From Skeletonema tropicum (lineage: Eukaryota > Bacillariophyta > Thalassiosirophyceae > Thalassiosirales > Thalassiosiraceae), in NCBI GenBank assembly GCA_037178625.1, contig JAWZXG010000033.1:62001-126000 (forward strand): DNA of 64,000 nt, written 5' to 3'. A program made the translations under genes and the position numbers. The notes under the pieces are model-generated. The model was not told where the DNA came from. It saw only the letters and a program-made list of their open reading frames with translations, and ran no database searches. This document shows, piece by piece, positions 50,220 to 60,254 of this stretch. Position 1 is the stretch's first letter, and each line of letters begins with the position of its first letter.

Positions 50220-51487
50220 CAATAACGTCGAATTAATTCTCGTCGACATATTTTATCGCTAGAAATTTCCCCTCGACGACACAGTCTGCCGCTGCCATAT
50301 TTATCCAAAAGAGAGGCAGTAGGGTGTGCCATCACTCCGCCCTGCCCCTTCCAATCGACAACCAAACATATATTATTCGCACCGTATTCACCAAGAATAT
50401 AAGTGATCTAGCCACACCATCATCAAAAGCCACCTGTCGCCTTGTTGCGACCGACACTCTCACCAAAGGATGCATCACAGAGGGAACGAAGCCCTGAAAC
50501 TTATGCCCCAGTTATAATATGATATAGAGCGATGATTGGGGGGCATAAACCTGATAAAAAGAGTCTTATTGTCTCCTTGAAGCGACGAGTCAATAATTAC
50601 AAAAAACTCGTCTCAAATGGGCATAATAACCACCATCAATTGTTGTATACAGCCACCAATAATTCCAAAACACATCCAAAACAGAACTAACAAATCATTG
50701 CGGTAATAATATACATTGGTATTGTTTGGAGTAGTGTTTTCAATCGGATAATGTTAAATATTATTTGGTACAATAAATTACAAAAAAATGTAGGCCTCTA
50801 CACCATGATTAATATGACATCTACACCTATATTGCGGCTGCTGAAGCGTGTATACCCCCCCGACATCCTCTTTCATGTTGAGAGTTGAAGAATTGTGTTT
50901 GCATTGTTGTTATGGACTGTTTATATGGTTGATTGTTGCATATTAATTATGTGAAACATCACATATCCGATCACATGTGCGCCTGGGTAATAAAAAATAG
51001 AGGGAGCACTCTCATACGTGGGGCACGACCTCGGAAGTCAATATTATGTTGCAGATGAGATATGTAAAGTAGGGGACCTTGTAGTGCAGAGTATCATTGC
51101 CAAAAGGATCATATCACAGGTGGACGAAGATGACCAATTTTCATATCGTTGATGGCGAGTACAATAACTCAACGACGGCATCTACCTCGACAAAGGAACG
51201 CCTCCATAATATACCCAATAGTAATGGAGAGCGATATTGGTGCGTATATTGGTTATATTTGAAGCGTGTGCATTGTTGGGGCCGACGGTAGGAGCGGCAG
51301 CTTCATGGTTGATGTCAAAAAGTGCAGCATTAGGTACGACTTACAGGTAGTATGTACGTTCTACGAAGATTTGAATTCCTACGTATGTAGGCCTTAGAAC
51401 CCGTGATATGATAGGCTGCGGGTACGCACGATCATCTACTTATGTGTCTTTCTATCTACGCTAAGGCTAAGGTACGTACCTCTAGAT

Positions 51488-51622
51488 GATCTACCAGAGT
51501 CTTCAGGCGTCTTCGGGAACAGCCCGAGCCCCTCCAGGTTTAAATTCTTCTTTCTCTGCTGACACTGGTGTCTCTAGAGAGTAGTGACTAAAATAGTCTA
51601 TCTATCATCTACCAGAGTCTTC
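51488..51622 (+). repeat. Pair of direct repeats flanking about 100 bp
   Basis: The 16-mer atctaccagagtcttc occurs at 51489-51504 and 51607-51622. The second copy follows the dispersed tract gtagtgactaaaatagtc (51581-51605), also seen at 48201. This suggests small repeated or inserted pieces rather than a gene. Confidence 0.5.
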
Positions 51623-52554
51623 GATGTCAAGGAGCGAGCGAGCGAGGTATTTATGTATCGTACGTGTTGTAAGCTAGGAGGATCGGGATCTACACCGTAC
51701 CGAAGTGGAAAAATAAGTAGCCAGGAAATTAGCTGGGCGGGCATAGAAGAGAACTTGCTTGTGAAGCAGAACTTCACGGGTCACAGGATTTCTTATTCAC
51801 GGTCATTGAAATTGAAATCGAATAGTATAATTAAGTAACATGTGCAATTTAGCATGCACAAGCTAATGACTTAATGGCCTAGCTTCTCTCATTCACTATC
51901 CCCATCAAACATCCTAGAGAGACCGAGTTGATTCAATGTGGAAATCGAAACAACGAAACAATCACTACGGGGGATCCTACAAAATCCCAGACCCAAGCAC
52001 TACGATACACAAATATTCAGGAGAACGGTTTGTAAGGCAAACGGCTCAGCAGGCCAGGACTAGCTGCCATTCAAGCACTCTATGAGAGCAGCAATGGCCC
52101 GATAACAGCGTCATCACTTAATGATGACCAAATTTCATATTTATTGTAAGTACAGGTGGCAGATCTACTTCACAAAGAAGTAGCTCTCAGTCGACTAAGA
52201 GTCTTCTCAGCCATTCACAGATGCTTTTCTTGTTTGCAATACCAGTGATACGTAGTTTACCGTAGCACAGAAATAACCGAAGCCCCACACACATAAGTAC
52301 TAGATGGCGGGCGGTATCTGCCGGTGTAATAATGGCGAACTTGCCATTACGCCTGTAAGAAGTAAGTAGAAGAGAAGTTGTTGACTTGAGGTTGATTTGA
52401 GGTGAATTCTTGTGTGTAGACATTTAATCAGAAAAACTATGTGTCAGCAAGATGTACTTAAACGAAGCAATCAACACAACTTTACCTAAATCTAAGTATG
52501 GCTTTATCCACAACAAACACATCATTACAACCAAAGCAAACTTCTTCCTCCATC

Positions 52555-53469
52555 CTATTGGCCCTCCTCAGCAAGCTCCAACCTCTCCTCCATTCCTTCT
52601 TTCACGGGCGTGTTCGCAACATCGATCGTCGCCCCACCTTCCACCGCCACCTTCTCCAAACTTCCCTCCTCCACCTTCCGAGAAACATCAATGGCATCAA
52701 CTAGGAGACTCATCTTCAGCAACGAAGTTTTGGCTTCCTTTTCTGTATTAATCTGCTGGGAGATGAAGATTCCGAGATACTCCTTCTGTTTTTCCATGCT
52801 AGCTTGCGCACGTTCCTGTTCTTGGATCAAATGAAGAACAGAAGACTTGGTATTGTCAAGAGATTGTTCTAAGTGGGCAATTCGATCGGATTTCTGCTTG
52901 TTGACATTTGAAGCAGTGACAAGTTCCACCTGTACTGCTTTCAGCTCTTTTTGAGTCATGCCCAGTTCATTCTGCTTGCTTTCCAACTCATCATTAGTCT
53001 CAGATAGCTTTTGCTTCAAAGCATCAATTTCACCCACTTGCTCTTCTTCAGTCTCCTTACTTGCATCAAGATCATCTTGTGTCGATTCAAGTTGCTCCAA
53101 AAGATCCATATTCTTCAATTGAACATCCGCAAGGTCAGAACGCAGCTTCTCTTCAAGCTTGGCATACCGAACTCGTTCAAACTGAATAGCACGAGCAACC
53201 GCCTGCTCCTTCTCAATCAAAATCTTCTCCTTCTCTTGACAGAGTGTTTGATTCCTCTCCTTCTCCTCCTTCAACTGCTTCGTCAAGCTATCCACCTGTG
53301 CCAAAAGTTTCACACGCTCCTCTTTCGCATGAGATTCCATCTTCTTCAACTTCTTCTCATAGACATCCTCCATGGAACGAGTTTTGGATTCATTCTCCTT
53401 GGAGAGACGAAGAGATGTCATCTTGGATATCGAGGCGTAGAGTGTGCCACGATCCAATGCTGCTAGGGC
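52555..53469 (-). CDS. C-terminal part of a coiled-coil protein, 5' end lost in the assembly gap
   Basis: About 304 residues are visible, entering from the gap as LAALDRGTLYASISKM and ending ELAEEGQ at the stop (52555). Almost the whole segment is charged and heptad-like, rich in Lys, Glu, Gln and Leu, for example KLKKMESHAKEERVKLLAQV and KQKLSETNDELESKQNEL. It has no cysteine-rich, membrane or catalytic motif that I recognise. Such long coiled coils occur in Golgi tethers, cytoskeletal and centrosomal proteins, and the sequence does not choose among them. The frame is open with no intron over 915 bp. The start codon lies in or beyond the 500-bp gap. The sequence just right of the gap is a repeat and does not continue this gene. 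Confidence 0.6.
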   Translation of the reverse strand, partial: ALAALDRGTLYASISKMTSLRLSKENESKTRSMEDVYEKKLKKMESHAKEERVKLLAQVDSLTKQLKEEKERNQTLCQEKEKILIEKEQAVARAIQFERVRYAKLEEKLRSDLADVQLKNMDLLEQLESTQDDLDASKETEEEQVGEIDALKQKLSETNDELESKQNELGMTQKELKAVQVELVTASNVNKQKSDRIAHLEQSLDNTKSSVLHLIQEQERAQASMEKQKEYLGIFISQQINTEKEAKTSLLKMSLLVDAIDVSRKVEEGSLEKVAVEGGATIDVANTPVKEGMEERLELAEEGQ

Positions 53470-53969
53470 NNNNNNNNNNNNNNNNNNNNNNNNNNNNNNN
53501 NNNNNNNNNNNNNNNNNNNNNNNNNNNNNNNNNNNNNNNNNNNNNNNNNNNNNNNNNNNNNNNNNNNNNNNNNNNNNNNNNNNNNNNNNNNNNNNNNNNN
53601 NNNNNNNNNNNNNNNNNNNNNNNNNNNNNNNNNNNNNNNNNNNNNNNNNNNNNNNNNNNNNNNNNNNNNNNNNNNNNNNNNNNNNNNNNNNNNNNNNNNN
53701 NNNNNNNNNNNNNNNNNNNNNNNNNNNNNNNNNNNNNNNNNNNNNNNNNNNNNNNNNNNNNNNNNNNNNNNNNNNNNNNNNNNNNNNNNNNNNNNNNNNN
53801 NNNNNNNNNNNNNNNNNNNNNNNNNNNNNNNNNNNNNNNNNNNNNNNNNNNNNNNNNNNNNNNNNNNNNNNNNNNNNNNNNNNNNNNNNNNNNNNNNNNN
53901 NNNNNNNNNNNNNNNNNNNNNNNNNNNNNNNNNNNNNNNNNNNNNNNNNNNNNNNNNNNNNNNNNNNNN
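53470..53969. other. Assembly gap of exactly 500 undetermined bases
   Basis: A run of 500 N, a round number that indicates a scaffold join of unknown true length. It separates the coiled-coil gene from the 3' end of an element T copy, so the gap probably arose because the repeat could not be assembled. Confidence 0.98.
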
Positions 53970-54360
53970 CCATTTTCTCTCTGCAGAATATTATTAGATA
54001 TCATGCTACACACAATATTATTATTCAGTTCCTTCGCCCCTCATGTCGGCTATGATGATGCGGCCATGTTGGTGCTATTTTTATGTGCAGGATTTTTGTG
54101 TGCTGTCGTCTACATAGTAGTAAGACATCATCTCCCCATGGTGATGGTCTTCGGGTTCGGATCGGGTGGTGGGAGGTGGTGATGTTTCCATGGGTGAAAT
54201 CTCAAAAGTGGGAAAAGCCCATGTACACATCCATCTGTTGTGATGTTCCATGGGTGAAATCTCAAAAGTGGGAAAAGCCCATGTACATATCCATCCGCGA
54301 TCACTACTACAGCCCTACTTACTACAGCCCCCAACGCACTGCGCACCGCACCAACACACC
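53970..54360 (+). repeat. Element T, copy T3 (3' end only)
   Basis: Nearly identical to 55431-55829, the 3' end of copy T1. It includes a tandem 60-bp duplication (54181-54240 and 54241-54300, each with ccatgggtgaaatctcaaaa) and ends in a run of ACAGCCC and CGCACCG short repeats. It is cut on the left by the gap. Confidence 0.85.
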
Positions 54361-54486
54361 TCAACACATAGGTTTGTTATATCTTGTTTTTTTGCAGTCT
54401 AGTACCAAATATATTTCAGCACCTTATATTATACAGCCCATTTTTAGAATTTCTTCTTTGTCCTTATTTTTTTGTGTTACTAGAGA
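54361..54486. other. Junction segment between T3 and T1
   Basis: 126 AT-rich bases with polypyrimidine runs. The last part resembles a splice acceptor tract (ttttttgtgttactag) just before the start of T1 similarity. No gene. Confidence 0.4.
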
Positions 54487-54588
54487 ATGTCAGCACCTAA
54501 ACAAATTGCTTTTTTTTGGCATTTTGAGCTACAAATGACTCATCTTGCCAACGGGACTACTCATATTGCCAAACGTGACTACTCATAA
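54487..54588 (+). CDS. Small conserved frame in element T1 (33 aa)
   Basis: It starts MSAPKQIAFFWHFELQ and ends AKRDYS-stop. The last 30 residues match the C-terminus of the two-exon gene at 57923-59129 with one change (Lys for Asn). In T1 the rest of that protein is missing, so this is either the relic of its last exon or a short peptide frame with its own ATG. No known domain. Confidence 0.4.
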   Translation: MSAPKQIAFFWHFELQMTHLANGTTHIAKRDYS

Positions 54589-55195
54589 TTCCAAAGGCTA
54601 CTACTAGCTTTATTTCACTGTATTAGCTCTTTTACCAAATTTGACCAATCTGGTTCTCCTACCTCAGACCACACCTCCTCAACTCAAACTATCGACATGG
54701 CCGACGCTTCCACTAGAGAGACACAAGATGCCATAACAAACAAACCCGTCCGTACGGTAGCATAAATTTATAAATAACATAAGCGCTATGTCATGGCGCC
54801 GCTATCCGTCAAGTTTCATCGCTGCAGCTATTGTATTAATTTCCATAATATCAATAGAGCAGCGACTGCTCACACGTCAAATCTCTCGCTCCGTCGCTCA
54901 CTCCCATACCACCTCTTTTATTACCCCAAATGTTTAATAACACCCATATTGGCAGTAACCACGCCTTCCTAATAATAATTAACGCCCCCCTATTTATTAT
55001 TATCCTCATAACTACGCTATACACTCGGATATTTAAAGCCACACAAGGCAATAATATTTACATGTCCAACAATAAATACATATTAATTCACTTGAATTAA
55101 TCCTTTAAATTAGCATTATTATTTATCATAGCTGCTTATTATTTAGTCCATACTATCGGCAATGCGATTCTGTCATTATTCCTCTGCATCTTCTT

Positions 55196-55420
55196 TTGAA
55201 GGGTAATAATACTACATTACATCAATGCATCCCCATCTGTGCGCAATTATTTCGTCATGTTGATGTCGGCTACCGATGCTTCTCAGACGATGGCGGCGGA
55301 TCAATAAATCCTTCACTGATCGATTGCGCTATGTATGACGTTGAAAATATGCCGCCATACGTTTTATTGCTCCAAGTATTGGCCGAGAACGAGCCGGTGC
55401 CGCCGGGCGAGTTATTGTGA
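55196..55420 (+). pseudogene. Second coding relic of element T1
   Basis: The open frame contains SLIDCAMYDVENMPPYVL and VLAENEP. At the matching place in T2 (about 59840-59950) a translated alignment gives PLQIACAIY, a stop, then LQYKPPTV and LLAEDDP. The same residues are kept where the DNA has diverged, which suggests an ancestral coding segment, now broken in T2. I do not recognise the protein. Confidence 0.35.
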
Positions 55421-55829
55421 TGACTTCGCTCCATTTTCTCTCTGCAGAATATTATTAGATATCATGCTACACACAATATTATTATTCAGTTCCTTCGCCC
55501 CTCATGTCGGCTATGATGATGCGGCCATGTTGGTGCTATTTTTATGTGCAGGATTTTTGTGTGCTGTCGTCTACATAGTAGTAAGACATCATCTCCCCAT
55601 GGTGATGGTCTTCGGGTTCGGATCGGGTGGTGGGAGGTGGTGATGTTTCCATGGGTGAAATCTCAAAAGTGGGAAAAGCCCATGTACACATCCATCGGTT
55701 GTGGTGTTCCATGGGTGAAATCTCAAAAGTGGGAAGAAGCCCATGTACATATCCATCCGCGATCACTACTACAGCCCTACTACAGCCCCCAACGCACCGC
55801 ACCGCACCACATCGCACCAACACAACATC

Positions 55830-56077
55830 TTAATCACTGTAGATGATACAGGACAAGAGAGTTGCGTAGTAATAGCAGGTTGTGTTCTTCTACGGAGAAG
55901 ACAGCACGTTGTCGACAAACGACGTCTTTATGTTTATTTTTGTTTCCCTTTTTGTGAGAAGAACGATGGAATCGCTCCTAACGCAATCTCTATCTACATA
56001 GACCGTATGTTACCCCTAACATACCATAACTGTAAGAATCCGTAAATACACGAAATATCATTTCCTGTGTCACTCCC
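55830..56077. other. Short unique segment
   Basis: About 250 bp between element T1 and the copia fragment. I see no gene, repeat or structure. Confidence 0.5.
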
Positions 56078-56410
56078 CTACGATTCGACAGTTTTCTTTT
56101 TCTTTTCTCTGAAAATATCCATTGTGTCGCCTTTCCAAAATAAAAGTGGTCGCAATAGTGGCCATACGACTTGATATCCCCAGTGCTTGCTCAATACATC
56201 GGATGGATTGTGCTCCCCATTGATATGCGCAAAACGAAGTTCTCCTGATGCAACGGCTTCCCTGACAAAGTGATAGGACAACATGAGGTGGCGCTTGTGT
56301 AACTGCTGATGAGGCAATGTGGCCGAGCTCACAACTGACTTGTTGTCTCCCAGAAGAATAGGAGGACCGACTAGTGGAACACCTAACTGAAGCAAGGTTA
56401 ATTTGTTGGC
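56078..56410 (-). mobile_element. Ty1/copia retrotransposon fragment: C-terminal RNase H end of the polyprotein
   Basis: Reading leftwards, the frame gives LGVPLVGPPILLGDNKSVV, HKRHLMLSYHFVREA, FAHINGEHNPSDVLSKHWGY and LLFWKGDT, then a stop at 56078. This is the typical end of a copia polyprotein: the GDNxS active-site strand, the K-R-H / Y-H helix, the G-x-x-N-x-x-D catalytic Asp, and the closing KHW / W-x-GDT tail. Only about 110 residues of RNase H remain. The first part of the domain, all of reverse transcriptase and integrase, and any long terminal repeat are absent. Similarity ends at about 56410, where the frame runs into repeat R4. Diatom genomes are rich in copia elements (the CoDi groups), and this fragment cannot be assigned to a group by eye. 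Confidence 0.85.
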
Positions 56411-56439
56411 CCTAAACAAAGTGATAATTTTTTCATATG

Positions 56440-56680
56440 AAATGGTGCGCGCGGCGATTTGTGACTGCATGTTGTGTGTGGTGTGTAGTGCGGCGCGGGC
56501 CCTTGGGGCCTGTTTTTTTTTTGCAATGTACCCGTCTATAAATTTGCTCTGCAATGCTTGTTTTTGTAACATAAATGTGTCATGATGTCAAAATTATTCT
56601 GTGGATTTCGTGTTGGATTTTTTTTTGCAATGTATCCGTCTATAAAGTTGCTCTGCAATGCTTGTTTAATAACATTCTTA
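56440..56680 (+). repeat. Repeat R4, two tandem copies next to the copia fragment
   Basis: The motif ctataaaKttgctctgcaatg occurs at 56536-56556 and 56640-56660, each preceded by a T-run and gcaatgta. The GC-rich block gcgcgggcccttggggcctgt (56493-56513) precedes the first copy. The same GC block and the same motif recur in the same order at 62628-62839, so this is a dispersed repeat family. Confidence 0.7.
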
Positions 56681-57922
56681 TAACAGAAACGTTTTATAGT
56701 ACATACTCACTTACTTACTTAGAGCCGTTCCAAGCAAAATTGCATCGTAGATGCATAAGATTTTGATAGCAGCTAACAAAAAAGTGCAGCGCGCTGTCCG
56801 AGCAACCTGGAGCGCAACTGCATGCATGCATGTTTTTTCGTTCGACAGTCAGTATCTAACCTGATAGCCGCTACTCTCATAGCCACCACGTTGCACAAAC
56901 CCTACCAATAGTAATATCCAGTGAACTATATCGCAGACAACACCCTTTGCAACTATTCAGCCGCAGGGTTTTATTATTACAACTGTCTACACCGCATAAA
57001 TAAATGACTAATACATGCTACATAAATGTCATTTCTGTCTATGATGTTGCTATTTTTATCCAGCCTATTGCAATATTATGGACAATAAATAGCCGACACT
57101 TCTTATATATAATAATGTTGATGAGTTGCGGTCTTTAGAGCCGCTCGATCCGCCGTCTACAGGCTTATTGTTGTGTTAGAGTGTCAAATTATTTATGCAA
57201 TTTTGTGCACATCTTGTGTCCTTGGTATTTTGGAGGTGTGGGGGGGCTTTAATGGTCATTCCGAGCAACCAGAATCTCACTTCATATTACCATCGGCGAT
57301 GGGTAGCGGAGGGGTAGTGCCTATAGATGTTTATCATCTTCGATGGGTGCAGGGAAGGTGGTTGTTTTCATTTCAAATCTCAATGAAGTGGATTGCAATG
57401 ATATTATCTCCACCCCTACAGCAGCCGAAACGCCACACTGCTGCGAAAAAATCGCCATAATGTCGTTTAAGGGATGGGCCATCGATACCTTATGAAATAT
57501 ACTCATGGACTGAGATAGGCGGCCATACTAGGGGTGCCATTGTAGGCCATTGTGGTGGCATCTTTTTCTCTTTTTCTGCACGATCATCGATCATGCAAAA
57601 ACCGAGTTACCGATCGCGTTTGACAGTACTTTATATCGATCGCGTTTTACATATTCTCAAATATATGACGTCACTTGTTCCTCTCCTAACTTCAACGTGT
57701 CAGCTTCTCTGCTGGCAGGAAGAACATGTCGCCATCCGTGACTTTTCCGCGCAGCCACTCATCGACTATCATGCTACGGAACACCACATGCAATTAGAAG
57801 AGTGCATAAATAATAATGAGTGGCTTGCGTATGACATTCCTCGCACGCAAATCAATATCTTAAATATGTGACCATTACGGACCGGCATAACCAAACCACG
57901 AACAAAATTGACCGTATAAAAT
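56681..57922. other. Intergenic region left of the two-exon gene
   Basis: 1.24 kb with no recognised gene. Short open frames exist at 57550-57741 (hydrophobic start) and 57593-57871, in different frames and without known motifs. A tataaaat tract ends immediately before the ATG at 57923. Confidence 0.45.
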
Positions 57923-59129
57923 ATGCACACTTCAAGAGAGAAAGCGCAGCAACAGCAACCATCCTCTTCCGACGTGAACAGCAAGAGCGCTCGGAAGGGT
58001 GTTAGATGCTCATTTCTGTCTATTCGTCAAATAATTTACAACGTCCAATGGCCGAAAGTGCGTGTAGGCGATCATATCTTCCGCGAAATAGTAGAATTAC
58101 AATCATCGCGCAATCCATGCTTCGAACACTCTACTGATCCACATACTCTTCTGAGGCTTGTTCTTTCCTCTTGCAATATGCGTGAACTAAAACATGTATT
58201 GTCTGAGCTAGGATGCGTAATGGATCTATATCGCACCAGACAGGAACAATTATCTATCGCTTACAATGTCATTTCCAATCGCAACGTTACCTGTAACGAT
58301 TCAAGCTCGGCTCAGTTCTACAAATCGGATGCAGAAAGCAAAGCTGGAATAATGAATTATGGCCGTTGTGTAAATAACAGTCATAACTTGCAGTCGTTGG
58401 CTGCTCCAGAGTGTTCCAGCGTATTGTCTAATGGGTAAGTCCGAAAGTGTATTGTTAAGATGAGCTGAAATTGGAAGAAGCGTCTTATGTGATTCAGAAT
58501 TTCATGTATAAGCGAAACGCTTAACACTGCGTAAAACATTACGTAGATTGATCGTACGAACATAGAAAGGATCGCTCATTCATCTACATTTAAGTCGCTT
58601 TTTGCTGTGTGGTATTAACCTTCCATAGAGTTCATGCCAAAAATAAAATTGTGATGTATGCAAATTTATTTTAAACTTGAACTGGTATTGTTTCTCCCAT
58701 ATGAATGTCGTCATGTCAAAAACTAATCACTTATCCTTACTTATCCCTATTTTCATTTACTTCAGCAATGGCGGTGTGACAGCGGGCAACAAAAAAGATG
58801 TTGTCGACAACAACAAGAACGAGCATGATATACCTCTTCTGCAGACAAAGCAAGGCGATTGCATCTCTCCCGCTCATGTTAGATGCACTAACTTTGAGCA
58901 GGCAGAAGCATTTGATGCATCATGCAAATCATGGAGATCATGCGATAATAATAATGATTATGACGATGTCGAGCAGGCGAGTTCTTTGTTAAAGTTAAAG
59001 CAATCATCAAAAAATTATGACATCGAACAGCAGTGCCCTAAACAAATTGCTTTTTTTTGGCATTTTGAGCTACAAATGACTCATCTTGCCAACGGGACTA
59101 CTCATATTGCCAATCGTGACTACTCATAA
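57923..59129 (+). CDS. Two-exon gene of unknown function, 291 aa, whose 3' end lies in element T2
   Basis: Exon 1 is 57923-58434 and exon 2 is 58766-59129. The 331-bp intron (GTAAGT...TTCAG) joins Gly codons in frame. The protein has a polar, Gln/Ser-rich N-terminus, a central Leu-rich helical part (about residues 60-120, with LLRLVLSSCNMRELKHVLS), a polar Asn/Asp/Lys-rich middle, and the closing block PKQIAFFWHFELQMTHL. That last block is also found at 54487 in T1, so the gene or its last exon belongs to a repeated element. I recognise no domain. Whether the whole gene is part of the element or the element captured its last exon is open, because the upstream part has no second copy in this window. 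Confidence 0.45.
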
Positions 59130-60140
59130 TTCCAAAGGCTACTACTAGCTTTATTCCACTGTATTAGCTCTTTTACCAAATTTGACCAATCTGGTTCTCC
59201 TACCTCAGACCACACCAACCTACATCCTTCTCTCGACACAACTCACCATGGCGCCGCTCAAATACCATTCGACACAACTTGCCATAGCACATCAAATTAA
59301 TGATATCGTTGTATAAAATTCAGGTGGTATCTGCGCCACATCATCGCGCTAATATCCGCCAAATATCGTTCCTGTAACTACAATATTATTTTCCATATTA
59401 TATAAGGAGCCTCGCTCGCTCATACATGTTGTTGCTTGCAATCCCCTTGCCCAAACCATGCTCGCAATCCCCCTCCCCCATCACCCATCAAATCCGAACA
59501 AAAGCGGCACCATCCCTGTAATCCTCATGATAATAAATACCACCCCGCCCAATATAATCTTTGCTACTAATAATATACATAGATATCCCCCCCACAACAT
59601 AACATGTAATTAAATCATGACATATCTGGTACATTTATTATTTATTGAGTTACTCCATAGAATTATTATTATTACTAAATTCCTTTGATTATTATTCAGT
59701 TACCGTTATTGCTAATATATTAGTGCCGCCATTATGAACTTCTACTCCCTTGGAGTGTTACTGTTTACTATCACACAAATCGCTGCGCTCCAGATGTATT
59801 ATTTCCATACACATGATTCGACGCTCCGCCACTCCATAGACGACGCCGCTAGCCCAGTAATTCCTCTACAAATCGCTTGCGCTATATATTAGCTTCAATA
59901 TAAGCCACCAACTGTTAAAATACTCCGGCTACTCGCCGAGGACGACCCATGACATTGGTGGATAAAGAAGCATTTGATTCGCACAAAATAACTCTACAGA
60001 ATATTACTGCAGAAGTCAATCCATGCAATATTATTATTCAAATCCTTCGAGAATCACGTCGGAAATGGTGCTGCTGTTATATTGGTGCTGTTTTTCTGCG
60101 CTTTAATTGTTCATGTAGTGTGCAGAAGCAGTAGTGGGGG
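59032..60140 (+). mobile_element. Element T, copy T2 (diverged)
   Basis: The first 180 bp are nearly identical to T1. After that the copies are collinear but diverged, with matching tracts such as gcttgcgctatata, ctcgccgaggacga, caatattattattca and ttggtgctgttttt. T2 lacks the T1/T3 tail with the 60-bp duplication and ends in a G-run near 60140. The sharp change from near identity to weak similarity inside one element suggests either recent conversion of the first part or selection on the coding end. Confidence 0.6.
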
Positions 60141-60254
60141 GGGGGAGTGGAGCGGCTGCCATTGTCTTCGGTGATTTTTTTGGGTGCGACGAGGGATGAT
60201 GAGAACCAAAAAAAAGAGGGGCCCTATGTGCTTTCTCACAAAAAGAAAGTGTAA

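Larger units (their letters stand above)
49490..52554. other. Gene-poor intergenic region of 3.1 kb
   Basis: I see no convincing coding sequence. The short frames present are unlike any family I know and are broken. It contains repeat R1 copy b, a 17-bp inverted repeat (50145-50219), two short direct repeats near 51.5 kb and a 15-mer that recurs inverted (49892 and 51390). The part just right of 49489 should contain the SET promoter. Confidence 0.55.
54487..55829 (+). mobile_element. Element T, copy T1 (unclassified repeated element)
   Basis: The start matches copy T2 from 59032: from the aaacaaattgc tract through gaccaatctggttctcctac the two are almost identical (about 180 bp), then similarity becomes weak but collinear up to the 3' part (ctgcagaatattatt and ttggtgctattttt tracts). 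The final 400 bp match T3 closely. T1 holds two small reading frames conserved with T2 (54487-54588 and 55196-55420). I see no transposase, reverse transcriptase, long terminal repeats or terminal inverted repeats, so the class is unknown. The two T copies in tandem orientation (T3 then T1) may have arisen by insertion next to one another or by duplication. Confidence 0.65.

Noticed and set aside
53244..54182. Long frames that cross the assembly gap
   Set aside because: They are open only because 500 undetermined bases contain no stop codons.
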